The notes beneath the pieces were generated by a model. That model worked only from the letters and a program-made list of their open reading frames with translations. It had not been told where the DNA came from and did not search any database. This document shows, piece after piece, positions 1 to 12,800 of a stretch of DNA of 64,000 bases. This stretch comes from Owenia fusiformis (Eukaryota; Annelida; Polychaeta; Sabellida; Oweniidae), in the NCBI GenBank assembly GCA_903813345.2, contig CAIIXF020000006.1, positions 40,560,848 to 40,624,847 on the forward strand. The letters run 5' to 3'. Within the stretch, counting starts at the first letter, position 1, and each line of letters starts with the position of its first letter. A program made the position numbers and the translations under genes.

Positions 1-473
1 GATCGACTTTGCAGCGCTCATTTCTTGTCAGGTACACTTAGACTAACTGTAGTCATCGAAACAGACCTGGTTTTCTAAATAATAAGTAAAATAAAATGTT
101 ATTAATTATAAAGTTATCAGTAAATAATGCACATTCAAATACCACGCATTGTGTTAATAACGCTATCATTAAACACGAGGGAAGTAGGCCCATGTAAGTA
201 ATATTATGTGACTGTCGGTGAGCCACGTTGATTTTCACGGGTATTTATGCATGTACTTTTTATGGAGAAAACTAAGAACTTAAAATAAACCTTTGTAATA
301 TTTGTTTGGATATTGATGTTCGTTCACTCGAATATCAATCATATTTTTTTAATTTTTAAAATTGAGATCCCTTTCTAACATTGATATTTCACACAGAAAG
401 AAAGGATTGAGACCATGGCATGCATGATATGGGTATATACAAATACACTTATTTATCAAACATATATTTTCAG
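1..473. other. Non-coding AT-rich flank
   Basis: No coding region recognised. It ends at a plausible splice acceptor (TTTTCAG, ending at 473) that opens the transposase-derived exon, so it may be an intron of that element. Confidence 0.4.
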
Positions 474-2206
474 GACAAAAGTCAAATATTGAAGATCATC
501 CCGACTTCATTCCGGCTTTGAATAAAAAAACCTTCTACCTCATACCCACCTACCCACGTACGTTGGACATGATACAGTCTTAAATCTTAGTTTATGATGA
601 ATTATAGATGCATTTGTAACGACACTTGATAGAAAGTTGCTACTACAGCCCAGCTGGGTTCGATTCTCACTCGGGGCATCGAATTTAGCACACTTTCTTT
701 AAATTTCTTTATCTGGCTTGTTGGACCTATGCTCGCGGTCGTTAGTTAGTTTTCCCCTGGGGCGCCCTCGGGTCATTACACATTACAATGCACCCATATG
801 CCTTTATTTATGGATCTGTCATCCGTCTAGTCATAAAATAAAGCCGAAATTTTAGAAATGTTAATAATTATAGCTATTTTGGGATTTAAAAATCTTCAAA
901 ATTGAGCCCTTCAATGACTGTATCATGTCCCACGTAGGTGGGTAGGTAGGTATGAGGTAGGAGGTTTTTTATACAAAGCCCTTCATTCCCTCTGTCTTTC
1001 CGTACAAATCTAGCGAGGAGATCGAGAGGAAGCGAAAGAGCTTACATGCATATGAACGTCATGCCTCAAAGAGATGCAGAGTCACGAATATTGTTAAGTG
1101 TGAAACATTCGACACGTTCACTGATACGAGTGTTGGTACACAGACCGACCTTTCTTGTTCCGAGTTGGATAATATTTTGCGAGAAGTGATGGACCTAAAA
1201 CGTGAAAACACGGAATTAAAGGAAAAGAGCAGACTCAGTAATACATTAAGAAATGAAATTGAGACACTCAAAGCCGAGAACAACAACTTACAGAAAGAGA
1301 TTCGAAACCTAGAAATCAACGAGGAAAAGTTTAAAAATAACGAAAACAAACTGAAATATTATACGGGTTGCCAACATTTGCAGTCTTTTTGGCTCTTCTT
1401 AACATGATAATTGGACACCTGGTCCCCAGAGCAACCATGAGTAAATCTTCCCAATTCATATTAACCTTGATGAGACTTCGTCTAAATCTTGGCACTCACG
1501 ATTTAGCATACCGCTTTAACATCGATCAATCTACAGTTTCACGAATATTCTCTCACGTAATCGATGTTTGCAACGCAAGACTTGTACCTGTACTTGTTAA
1601 ATGGTCGAATGACTTATTGAATCTTCGGGCTACACTACCACGGTCGTTTTAGGGGCATTTAGTGAGTGTGTTGGTATCATCGACTGTTTTGAAATTTTCA
1701 TTGAAAAGCCAAAGGACCTTGATGCTTGAGCAACAAATATAGTCACGATAAATCGAACAATACAATCAAATATCTTATCGCAATTGCACCCCAAGGCGTT
1801 GTGACTTTTGTTTCCAAAGGTTGGGGAGGACGTGTTAGTGACAAACATTTAACTGATAATTGTGGTCTTCTAGAGAAGCTTCAGCCAGGAGACTTAATAC
1901 TTGCAGACCGTGGTTTTGACATACAAGATCTTGTTGGACTTCATGGTGCAAAAGTAGAAATCCCAGCTTTCACAAGAGGAAAATCGCAATTTTGTACGAG
2001 GTGGAATCTACCAGAGGATTAGCCTCTGTTCGAATACACGTTGAGAGAGTTATTGGTTTAGTCAGGAGCAAGTACACAATGCTTAGTGCAAAAATACCAA
2101 TACCACTCCTTCAAACAGATGAAACAACTGGGCTTACTACTCTAGAACAGGTGGTTTTTGTTTCCAGTGCCCTGTCAAATACATGTGAATCAGTTGTACC
2201 ATTTTG
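474..2206 (+). pseudogene. Broken THAP-type / DDE_Tnp_4-like DNA transposase
   Basis: Remnant of a DNA transposon transposase of the THAP-linked DDE superfamily. Reading from the acceptor at 474 gives the typical linker DHPDFIP-SVFPYK, split by a smaller transposon (514-980). A coiled-coil region follows (about 1145-1365, rich in E/K/L), then a helix-turn-helix block (RFNIDQSTVSRIF, about 1510-1550), then the catalytic domain. Candidate catalytic residues are D in GIIDCFEIFIEKP (codon 1682-1684), D in ADRGFD (1906-1908) and E in HVERVIG (2043-2045). It is dead: there are frameshifts near 1366, 1643, 1732 and 1995 and an in-frame stop near 1726. The N-terminal THAP zinc finger is not visible and may lie upstream of the window. 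Family assignment rests on motif order and spacing as I know them for this family. Confidence 0.85.
514..980. mobile_element. 467-bp inverted-repeat MITE with 9-bp target duplication
   Basis: Terminal inverted repeats of about 65 bp (514-579 against 916-980) begin GGCTTTG and end CAAAGCC. The flanking direct repeat CTTCATTCC is exact at 505-513 and 981-989. Removing the element and one repeat restores the transposase reading frame across DHPDFIPSVFPYK. A 9-bp duplication is typical of Mutator-like elements, so a non-autonomous Mutator-like origin is inferred. A B-box-like word GGTTCGATTC (657-666) lies inside; no complete tRNA can be folded around it by eye. Confidence 0.88.
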
Positions 2207-3997
2207 ATAAAATATGTTATATTTCGAATTGAATTACACAATTCATAATGAACATTGCAGTCTAGTATAAAGTCAGTGTCTAGTATAAACTGATGAGGTT
2301 ACACTTCATACAGAATATTTACTAATTCAAACCTGGAAAATAGATTTTTCTTACGATTCTCAAATGACAAATATTGGCGAAGTTTTATCTGCATGAATCA
2401 ATACATAGATCCTATCTGATATTTTAGCTAACTTGATTTTATTGATTTAGAAATGATTCTCTACACAGGTGCATGATTTAAGGTATTTGTCTGTTAAAAC
2501 AAGGAGCTGCTTAATGTCTCTAATACATTGTGTATTAAATAAGAACTTATGGAATATATGGGATACAATTCATCAATCCTTAGAAACACGTTAATTTTAT
2601 TTCCGTCATATTTGAATTTTTGATTTTCCCGGGCTTTTCTAGACGGCCAGCTGAACTGAGCTGGAAAAATGTGTATTTGTGACGTCACTTGTGCATATGG
2701 TCAGTATGAGAAATTTAATTAGGTTTAATTTGATACCAATATCATATCTATAGACAAAATAATGACAAAGCTACAAATGATTTAAGATTCCAAGGTAAGA
2801 TGCCTATAGATGCGTAACTGTTACCACTCACTTTTTGACATTAATTAGTCAATTAATTAATTTATTATATTATTTAATATCATTGATATTTATTTTGATA
2901 TCATTGATATTTATACCAATATTGTAAAGAATCTGATAGTAATTGTTACTATTTTGTATTATGTTGGTTCAACCAGGTAGCAGTTGATGGAGCTAATATT
3001 TGATTGACACCTGAGATTGTACTTGATAACTTGATACTAGTTTAAACCGGTTGAGCTAATAATAGTACAAGATTCTATTTTCAAGCTTATTCTGTCAGGT
3101 GGAACCAATATATCAGTAACCACTTTTAGCAGGTTTTGAGCAGGTTTCTGATGCAATATGCGTGGGCGATTGTGCAATTATTGCACAATTTTGCCTATTA
3201 TTGCGCAATCTTGACAGAATGATTTATGTAATTCTACTTGTATATTAGTCCACGGTATGAAATTTCTAGGACGTCTAATTAAGGAGTTGGTGGCACCATA
3301 TCTGCATAATGATATTTGAGCTTATATTTAGATACCTACATGTGTCCCGCGTTTTATTTTTGTATAGCCGTGATAAATACGGCGGGCTTTTAGGCCGAAT
3401 AATGCATGTCATTATCAGGGGTAAAAAAACGTGTAAAACGTTTTTCGTATTTTTTTCATAATTTAAAGTACAAACATTAAAAGAAAATCACATGAAAATA
3501 TTTTTAATATATACATCAAGTTTCTTGGCTATAATTTTGCGGTATGTGTTCCTTGAAATACCTTATATATAAAAAATCAAAGTTTCAACATTTTATGTCG
3601 TTTCGGAGATATTGGTGAAGCAATCAATATATTGGCACCTTTATTACCTGTGAATAACATATGGTTATAATATGTCAGTTTTTTACTTAATTAGTTGTAA
3701 TACATTTTGAGATATGGACAGCCGTATTCAGGGGTCAATTGCCAATAAAGGGAGACTCGTTGTTCTTCCTTGTCTAATACCGTCTGCGATTGAAAATTGT
3801 TGCATATGGTTGAGCATGAATTGGTTGCTTATATAAGGACCATATCTTCAACATTTGACTACATGGATCTTTGAGAAATGTCGGCAATGATGTAAAAATG
3901 AATCGATGTAATGCATCGCAGTGACAAATATAATTGTTGTTAGATTATACTGTTTGTTACACATTAATAAAAAATCAGAATTCTGAAGTAACAAAAC
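2207..3997. other. Non-coding stretch
   Basis: No coding exon recognised. It contains a very AT-rich, locally repeated segment (about 2845-2920, ATATCATTGATATT words) and a TATA-like word TTATATAAGG at about 3830. Confidence 0.4.
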
Positions 3998-4339
3998 ATG
4001 AACGCACAATTGCAAGTGGAAATGGAAAAGGCACTGCAACAAATGGAATGTGTTCAAGAGTATACTAATATAAGGGAATATCAAAGCATTAACATGCAAA
4101 ATGCCAACGCATATTCGTTACATACACCGAATGCCGAATATGTACTGTCAATGGACTTTATGTTGGAAACTATAACAATATGTCATACCACTCTTGGTGG
4201 TGACATAAGAAACACTAGCAATCCCAAAGTCAAACGTCTATCAACCCCTCCCGACCCACGAGCTAAGTATAAACATCATTCCCAGACCATTACACCAAGT
4301 AGCACCTCATTATACTCGAGTCATTACAACACAAATTGA
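3998..4339 (+). CDS. Small single-exon ORF, 113 aa, unrecognised
   Basis: An uninterrupted ORF starting MNAQLQVEMEKALQQM, with a helical, Q/M/E-rich N-terminus and a polar Ser/Thr/Pro-rich C-terminus. No signal peptide, membrane segment or known domain is seen. A TATA-like word lies about 165 bp upstream (near 3830), and a perfect AATAAA follows the stop codon directly (4340-4345), which is gene-like packaging. The ORF could equally be a chance reading frame or a piece of an unclassified retroelement. Function is unknown. Confidence 0.3.
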   Translation: MNAQLQVEMEKALQQMECVQEYTNIREYQSINMQNANAYSLHTPNAEYVLSMDFMLETITICHTTLGGDIRNTSNPKVKRLSTPPDPRAKYKHHSQTITPSSTSLYSSHYNTN

Positions 4340-4940
4340 ATAAAAATACAAATTGTGAGCCAATACTCATAACAATACTAATAGTATATTAGATATACAA
4401 TATTTAGAATTTGGTCTTAATGCTTTGAGAGAGATATAATAATTCGTTTAACGTTTAAAAGGGTCAGCATCCCCCTGCAAACCTAAAGCCTTAAGTTTTA
4501 GCAATTTAATTGACAATGCCTAAAATAATCCCCACATCCTTCAGCATCTCGAGTACATAAACTTAAACGGTCGCAAAATCCAGAAATTATTTTACAAAAA
4601 GGAACACTGTTCATTAAACAAAACAAAATACCTCAAATAAAAATCAGTGACTATAGCATTTGGATTCACTCGCATAAACCAATCCTCTCATGAAAGCTCT
4701 TATATAGAACTAATAATTCGTTTATAAATCAAAGGTAATATTGCCTAACATAATGCATTCGCAAAAAAGTAACATCTCACATGAAAAATCAAAAACATAA
4801 TAGCCTCATGAATAAACTCACAAACACGAATACCTCACATATAAATCGTAACTGATATAACAACTTCTTCAGTATAGTATATTCCTCGCTTATTATGTGG
4901 TACTGTATAAAATGCACTCAAAAAACCTCATACTCCACAT
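4340..4940. other. Non-coding AT-rich stretch
   Basis: No gene recognised. It ends at the CACAT repeat (4936-4940) that flanks the next fold-back element. Confidence 0.35.
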
Positions 4941-5349
4941 CACGCGGTACTAACTTCGACCGTTAATTTGAATTTTTTGACCTACCAGGTGCTTGAAAAT
5001 CAAGGATTGCGAGTCTCATACTGCACCGTTTTTCTTCAAACTTATACCATTAAAAGCGAAACAAAATTGCCTTTCTGTCGGTGCATTACTTGATTGTTAA
5101 GAGTCCCTCGTTCACGCAGCGTTTTGGTCCCCAGCTGTCGGAAGGCCTTCTTACAGCTGGGGACCAAAATGCCGCTGGAAGTAGGGTCTCTTATTAAGAG
5201 AATAATGTACCATCAGAAAGGGATTTTTGTTATGCTTTGAATGGAACAAGTTTGAAGAAAAACGGTGCAGAATGAGACTCATAATCCTTGATTTTCAAAC
5301 ATCCGGTAGGTCAAAAATTCAAATTAACGGTCGGAGTTAGGACCGCGTG
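4941..5349. mobile_element. Fold-back MITE, about 409 bp
   Basis: Almost the whole element is one inverted repeat: arms of about 200 bp meet in the middle at a GGTCCCCAGCTGT / ACAGCTGGGGACC hairpin (about 5127-5168). The ends read CACGCGGTAC...GACCGCGTG, and CACAT is directly repeated outside both ends (4936-4940, 5350-5354). No coding capacity. The core words TTTGGTCCCCAG and GAGTCCCTCGTT recur at about 15258-15297 and 24230-24265. Confidence 0.85.
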
Positions 5350-5462
5350 CACATAAAAACTTGGATTAATCAAACGTTATAGGATGCGCCTCACATAAAA
5401 AAAACAATATAGCATCACAGAGTGCACTATTTGAAAGGAATACCTTTTATAAAATTTCAAAT

Positions 5463-6013
5463 ATGATCACTACTACCCTCCTAGTTACACAGACGTATCG
5501 TCAGTGTATCATGTCTGAACTACTTCCGGGATTTGAATTTGGTAAGATATTTTTATTTCTCAATTTACATCTACTTATAAGTCACGATGTGGATTATAAT
5601 TTGGCTCAAAGTTATGGGAGATAATCTAGTTTGAGAATGTGTCGATGGTTTTAGGTTTGGTATGTTAACGAAGACGCATTTCACATATTTAGTCCCTCAC
5701 TTTTGTTACACTGACGACCGGCATTAATATTGCCAATAGTACACTGATATTGGTCGTTCGTCAGTGTAACAAAAGCGAGGGACTAAATACCTGAATTGTG
5801 TCTTTGTTAACATATAAAACCTAAAACCATCGACATATTCTCAAACAAGACTATCTTCCTTAACTTCGAGGCAAATTATTATCCACAACGTGACTTATAA
5901 GTAGGTGTAAATCGGGAAATAAAAAAATCTTACCGAAACCTAGTCCCGGAAGTAGTTCCGCCATGATACACTGACGATACGTCTGTGTAACTAGGTGGGT
6001 AGCAGTGATTATA
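5463..6013. mobile_element. Fold-back MITE, about 550 bp
   Basis: A second long palindromic element. Arms of about 260 bp pair from GATCACTACTACCC on the left to GGGTAGCAGTGATTAT on the right. CAGTGTAACAAAAG words flank the centre (about 5700-5780). Both outer and inner segments carry ACACTGACGA-type words. No ORF. The exact ends and target duplication are not certain. Confidence 0.82.
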
Positions 6014-9000
6014 CAGAATATAGAATGAAGTTAAAAGAAACTTGTACTCCCCTAAAATAAAGTGTATGGATAGTACTCACAATCAGCAACGACCCAGGGA
6101 CAATGACTACCACTCCACATAAAACATTAACAATGATATTGAACTTCTTCACTACTTCTTCAGCATAGAAATTACTCAGAAATGAGTAATACATGGTATT
6201 CATGTATAAATTAAATTACCTCCTTCATATGTGACATATAATTTCACCCAGAAACTAGTTTTTCTAGCAATACCCGATATAAAGACAAAAGAGATATAGC
6301 CTGGGAGTAGCCATTTTGTCCCAAATTCTATCCAAAATGTCATGAATATGTACGCACGAGTGCCAAATGCGAAAGACCAAAAATGACAAAACATAGCAGG
6401 AAAATGAAATGTCTAAGATCTCATTGCCAAATGGAAAGAAAATCCAACTATCCCAAATCAATATACAACGTGAAAGGAAAATGTATCTTACAACACTCAC
6501 AACAATTCGTAAAAGTGCAATTCGCATGGCTTTGTCGACATAGAGTTTGTGCACAAATGAATAATGCCTGATTTGATAAAAAGTTACAAATTAGAAAATG
6601 AAGTATGGCTTCCTAAAACTCGAATGGAAAGATCGGAAACGAGAGATGTTGGATTGCTGAAAAATTGAGAGAACCGGTCTTACAAAAAATGATTCGATGT
6701 CGTCTTTAAATATCGGAGGCTCGTCTGAAAGATTGGATGTGTGCAACACTATAAATTTCTCCCAATTCCAATCGGGACTTTGCACGCGATGGGTGAGTTG
6801 ATATGATTGATAGGGTCACACCTTGGAACAACGATACATATCGTGAACACAGATGATAAAATATAGATAGTCAATGAAATAAAATATAAATGAGTACCTT
6901 TAATTTCGTATAATTCACAATCTCGCCCTGCTGAATGAAATCGTCTCTAACGGTGTCACTCATCCATCACGAAGTTTGGTTTCTGGTTCTTATTAATGAC
7001 AGTATGGCTCTCACTTATAAATTTACATTTAGAATAGAACGAACATTTGTCAAGTTATGATCGAAACAAAAACTAAATCTTGTCTTCGCAAGGGACAGTT
7101 AAAAAAACTAAATTACTATCTTGAATTTCACAAATCTTGCTCTACTGCATCAAATCGTCCTGAATATAGTCACTCGTCAACCACGAAAGTTGATTTCTGG
7201 TTTCTTAATCAATCATTCTAGCGTTCTCATTTATAAAACAATCGATAATTAAAACTGAAATATAGTAAAATGCATTCAATGTTTACTTTCTTACAACATT
7301 GCATGGTTATTTTATTGTGGGAGCACAGCATTGTGACACTATGATATTTGCGACGCATTTGACTGCGCCTTCTTTATTCCTCGATGCAAATCATCTAGTT
7401 TAAAAATGTTAACATTCCAATACCAAAATTAGATTAATTATTTAAATGATACATCCTTTATATTTTTATTTGATTACGTTTTGAATATCATTAACAATAA
7501 TCCGCTGTTTGACCCTTGGAAACGCAAGAAATATTTCCGTGAATATATTGTTTCTATAAGTACAAAACTAATATGTTACTAATTATAGATTTTCTGAATA
7601 TTTCGCATACTTTGGTCACATCTGCTCTGTCTTGTTTTTTTCTAAATAATAAAACGTTGAAAAGTACCCTAGTGCAATGCACTAATTGAAAAATGACATT
7701 TACTTTAAAATAGTATTATATTTCTATGTAATCCTAATCCTTTAAATTATACATAAGTTTCGATTTACAATTTGAGTCTCATAAAATGCACTAAAATGCG
7801 CATGAAAAGTTTCACGTTTTTTGACCTCTTGTGATGACAGACATAATGCGACCCGAAAGCCTTAATATTTTTTACCAAATGGCATTTTAAAAGCATAAGG
7901 ACATATGCCCCTCCCTAAATATCGGTTCAAATGTCGTTATGCATATATGGTGCCACGGATTTGTAATAGCTATGAGCCATAACATGGACTATATAAGCAA
8001 CCACGGATTCACAATCAAACATTCTGAATTGGGATCGCCTTCTGAAACATTCAACATTTGGATCACAACTACTATACTCTAGATTCATACTTTGGATCGC
8101 ACAATCTGATGTTCTGATACGGGATCACCTTAGCGAATACTCTTGAGCCGATAATACAAGTCGAAGATTGTGAATCCAGGTTGCAGATGAAGACATAAAT
8201 AAAGAACAAACAATCTTCAACAACTTTTGTTAATCGAAATCGTGATGAGATACCTGTGAGTACCGGAAACCTACAAGATCCCGGAATAATTAAACTTCAA
8301 TCACGTAACCGTCACGGGTGATTGGGTTCAGTAACCATGGTAACGGAATGCTACAATACAGAGCAATCAATGAGAGTTTGCAAGGGCATCCGGCAAAAAA
8401 TTGAACCTCAAAGTGTTACCTTTGAGAAAAGTATGGATGCCATAAATTAACAGAGACCGCCACGTTGGGTAAAATTTTTGAAACGATAGAGAGGCATGGG
8501 TTTCTAACTATATTGTACTAATGTACAAGACACTTTCATCGATTGTTGTGCCTTATGAATTTAAAACATGCGATGTAAGCAAACCTATCAAAATGCAGGG
8601 GGGATTCCCCAAAGTTCAGAGTTGGTATTTGGTCACGTGGTAATCAATGTTATAGTTCCATATAAATTATAGGACCATAGAGGAATCTAACTTCGTGTTT
8701 TCTGCTATTTTGAATGTTATGTAATGTGATATAAGGCTTGTAAGACCATGTAGGGAAAGTTAAGGAAAATCCCTGATACCAAGTAATACCAAATAATTAT
8801 GAGAGCTACTCACTTCTTTTGATTAGAATGTGAACCTTTGTCCGCCATTTCGGACAGTTGAATATCAAAACATATTCACTTGGGTGAAAAGTCATCTAAT
8901 ACTCCCAGGACCTAAGACATACTTTACATATCCAAAAAGTCAGATTTTCGTTGATATGTCAAAATATGCTGTATAGACGAACCATGTCTCACATATTCGA

Positions 9001-9774
9001 TCAAAACTTGCCATGAAAACATATTAGTCTACTTTACTGGCCCCCTTGCTGTAACAAGGAACCCAAAACACATTAAAACGTAAACATAAACCAATTAGCA
9101 GAATACGCTGTGTGCATTGACTAACACAATATCAGTGGTCATTTACTGCGTCAACTTAGTAACCCTTGCATATCGTGCTCACTCAAGTATTGAATAATTT
9201 TTTTATGATCTAAATGTTTGTGGTTTATAAAAAAAATGTGATATGTTTTAGCTAGAAATACATTAATTAATATATTCATTCAAAAAGCACTAGAATGCGG
9301 GAAGAAAGAGCAATGGTGCCAAAATGCAGACAGAATTTTCCGTAAGGGTTTCAAACATATCTGGACACAATCATACATGTACTTCATGTGTACTGTTATT
9401 TTTAGTGCTGTATTTATAGATATAATGTCACATATTAAAATCATATTTTCCAGCAATGACTTCAAATTCGGAACCACACCCATATCACATTTTCTTCAAT
9501 AACTCCAAACATGTGTAAACATTGACCATGTGCATATAAATTCAGATTTCACGAGCTCTTTCCTATTCGAGTACCTCATACACCCCTGCATGGATTTGAG
9601 TTGGATTCGCCTTTTATACGTGAGCCAGTACACATCGCAAACGCTGATTGGATAAAGGTTGCGAGAATCTTTAAAGAGAATGTGTTCAAAATATTAAATA
9701 GCTTCATGAATACAAATCTATGACATTAACACATTGTATTTGGATCAAGTCATTTTCAAGTCTGGATTTTCTAG
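6014..9774. other. Non-coding stretch upstream of the EGF exons
   Basis: No gene could be supported. The short ORFs present have no recognisable domain or splice context. The segment at about 7985-8215 has a TATATAAG word and a later ATAAATAAAG word, but no flanking repeat proves an LTR. Confidence 0.35.
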
Positions 9775-9888
9775 ATGTCCAAGAATGTCGCAGTAACCCA
9801 TGTCAAAATGGTGCAAAGTGTGTTGATGGGGTAAACAGGTATACTTGTGATTGCCCTCCAGGTGTCTCTGGTACTCAATGTGAAAGAG
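9775..9888 (+). CDS. EGF-like domain exon 1
   Basis: 38 codons. Six cysteines in EGF spacing ([13 protein letters not shown] ... [12 protein letters not shown]), with an acidic DVQEC start. The D in [10 protein letters not shown] fits the hydroxylation consensus. Acceptor TTTTCTAG, donor GTAAGG. Confidence 0.88.
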
Positions 9889-12800
9889 GTAAGGCCCTTT
9901 TACATGTACGCTCATTAAAATATTTACACTGTTATACATTGTTGATTGTTAAGTTCAACACTGTTACACTTTCTGTAATATGAGTTTTACATTGTAAGAC
10001 TTTTTAGCAAGTTTTACACTATAACTTTGTTTATATTAACATGAGTTTTAGCAGTTATGTCCCTATCATTGAATATATGCCTAAGGTCTGTCACCAATAT
10101 AGCCCGAGCTTGCGAGGGTTATATTACGACAGACCGAAGGCATATATTCAATGATACGGACATAACTGTTGTATTACATACTTTTATATCATGGCTACGT
10201 TATATCAATGACCCCACGTGTCTGTGTGCGAGTGAAATTAGGAAGAAATGAAACATGACGTCCCGATGACGTCATAAGATTGTCATGGTAAAAGGTTTGG
10301 CGGCTATACAGGAATATATAGCCGACCTTCAGCTCCATTGACTTCAATACAAATGCTTCGCTGGGTATGTAATACACACTGATACAACTTGTTTATTATG
10401 AGTGAAATTATATAAGTTGTGATTACATTCACTAAAATATGACTTCATGTTATTAGATGTTGCTAATGAATGCTCACCTAACCCATGTCTAAATCGTGGT
10501 CAGTGCCAAGATTTACCTGGAAACTTTAAGTGTACATGTACATCACAATGGGGAGGACTAAAATGTGAAATACGTAAGTAGAACCTTTTCATGTCTTACA
10601 TGGGTTTTTACCTCACCTCATCATGCCATAAGCATTTTTTGGGATCTAGGTTGAGCTGATCATATTGCTGATTTTGTCAATACATATTGCTGCATACTCG
10701 TATATGAACCTTATATTAGCAATGATACCCCAAAACAAAGTCACTGTATCATATTTTATTGCCAGAAGGTGAATGTCTTTTGATTATGCATTTCTGGAAA
10801 TGTTTTGATGTTTAAACTTTGATGTTAAATTATATACAGTTTAAGTTTTGTGATATGATTCAGTTGTCTCTATTAAAGATTGAAATTCAGTTTTTGAGAA
10901 CCATTCCCCTGTAGCTAGCTGCCTGTGTATGATGTATATTCATAAACTTGTTTTGATAAACCAGATTCTTTATTTTAATTTAGCTATGGACGCAATTGAC
11001 CTTTGTATCCAGGATAAGCTTGGCAACAGAAAATCTAATCCATGTAGAAATAAGGCTACTTGTGTGAGCAGAACTGGGTCTTACACATGTCAGTGTATTA
11101 AAGGGTACACTGGAAAACACTGTGAAACTAGTAAGTCTGAATACAAATGAATATGAATTGTAGAAATATTAAAAATATATATGACAATATATTGATGAAA
11201 TTACTTTTGAGCAAATAATAGGCTAAACGAAATGTGATAGGACTATATTGATATTGTAATAGCATAAAGGGCAGTCCAAATATTTGATTTTTAAAAAGCA
11301 TGAAACACATCAGCCTTTTACACATGTTATTACTGGAATATTATACAGTTATATGATGCTTTGAAAAAATTAGTCTGAATAACAAATTACATCAAATACA
11401 GGGATGCTCCTAAAACAAACTAGAATCCATAGATGAAAAAGGTGAAACTATTTCATTATGAAAAATTAAAAATACATGTATATATACAGTGTGTGCATAA
11501 TTGGCTCACACAGTGAGCCTATGGGATCGACCAGGCGTCCGTCCGTCCGTTGGTCCGTCCGTCAACATTGGCCGCACAAATTAAAACTGCTATTCGGATT
11601 GCGTCATATCCACATTCATTTTATGCATATCTATAATGCCTATTTGATCTATCATCGCCATTTCCCAGGTTCACCCTGTTTCCGAGAAATTGCGGATTTT
11701 GACGTCAAAAAGCCAAATTTTCTGTAAATACTAGACACTTTGTTGAAGTAGAACTTTCAAATAACTTTTAGTAGTTGCTGTATATGCAACTTATGTCGTC
11801 TGAAGATTTCAAAGTTCTTGGAATTACAGTTTTTGGTGTTTACTCTATAAAATTTGACAAAAAGTAGGACTTAGTCATTTTCAGGAAACTTTCTCTTGTA
11901 TAAAGTCAATGGCAGGTTTTGTGATTGACAAGTTTCTCAAGGTTTGCCTTATACTTGATAATTTCTTGCAATGAATTACATCATTACTAGATTTAAGCAT
12001 TCCCTACATATTGCTCAATATATGTCAGCATCAAATTTTTACCGTTTTTGAGATATTTGACGTAAAAAACCCAGAAAATATAAGTTATTTTTCAACTTGC
12101 TTCAATTTGACCCAATTCTTTTTTGAAAATCAACTACAAGTTGCCAGGAGTTCAAATCTGACATTAGTTTTAGACCTTTACTTGACCTTCAGTGACCTTC
12201 GAAAGGTCAAAAAAGTTGACTTTTCAGATTGATTTTTGGATGTAAAGTTTGGTCAGCTTAATCACAAAATACCTTACTGAGCTCTGAATAAGTAAAATTT
12301 TCAAGGTCAAAGGTCATCAAACTAGGTCACACAACTGTGCTATCTAAGTTTCTCAAGGTTCGACACTACAAATCCAAATCAATATTTTTGTTGGAAAGTC
12401 AGGAAGGTTCCAAACTGTGTGAGCACAGGACTGTGGGTCCTATTTTTTTTTTACAAAAACGATAGTGTTATATAGATGATCAAGACATTATTTAACTTTT
12501 GGGCTCTTCTTTTTTGAGATCATTCTGTAAGTATTGCCTGACAAGATGTACAAATTGTTTGATTATAGATATTTTTAGTACCTTATTTTGAATACTCTTC
12601 ATTTGATTGGTCAAAGAGCATTCAGTGAATTGAAAGTATGGCTTTTTGTTTATATTTTTGTTTGATATACAATACAGATACTGTACTGAAACATACGGCA
12701 GGATTTACATGGAAACACACTTCATTTTAGATATTAATGACTGTGTACCAAATAAATGCCAGAGAGGTGCCAGGTGTAGGGACTTGGTTGGTGACTATAG

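Noticed and set aside
7930-8240. Solo LTR (TATATAAG and ATAAATAAAG words)
   Set aside because: No terminal TG/CA, target duplication or second LTR could be seen.
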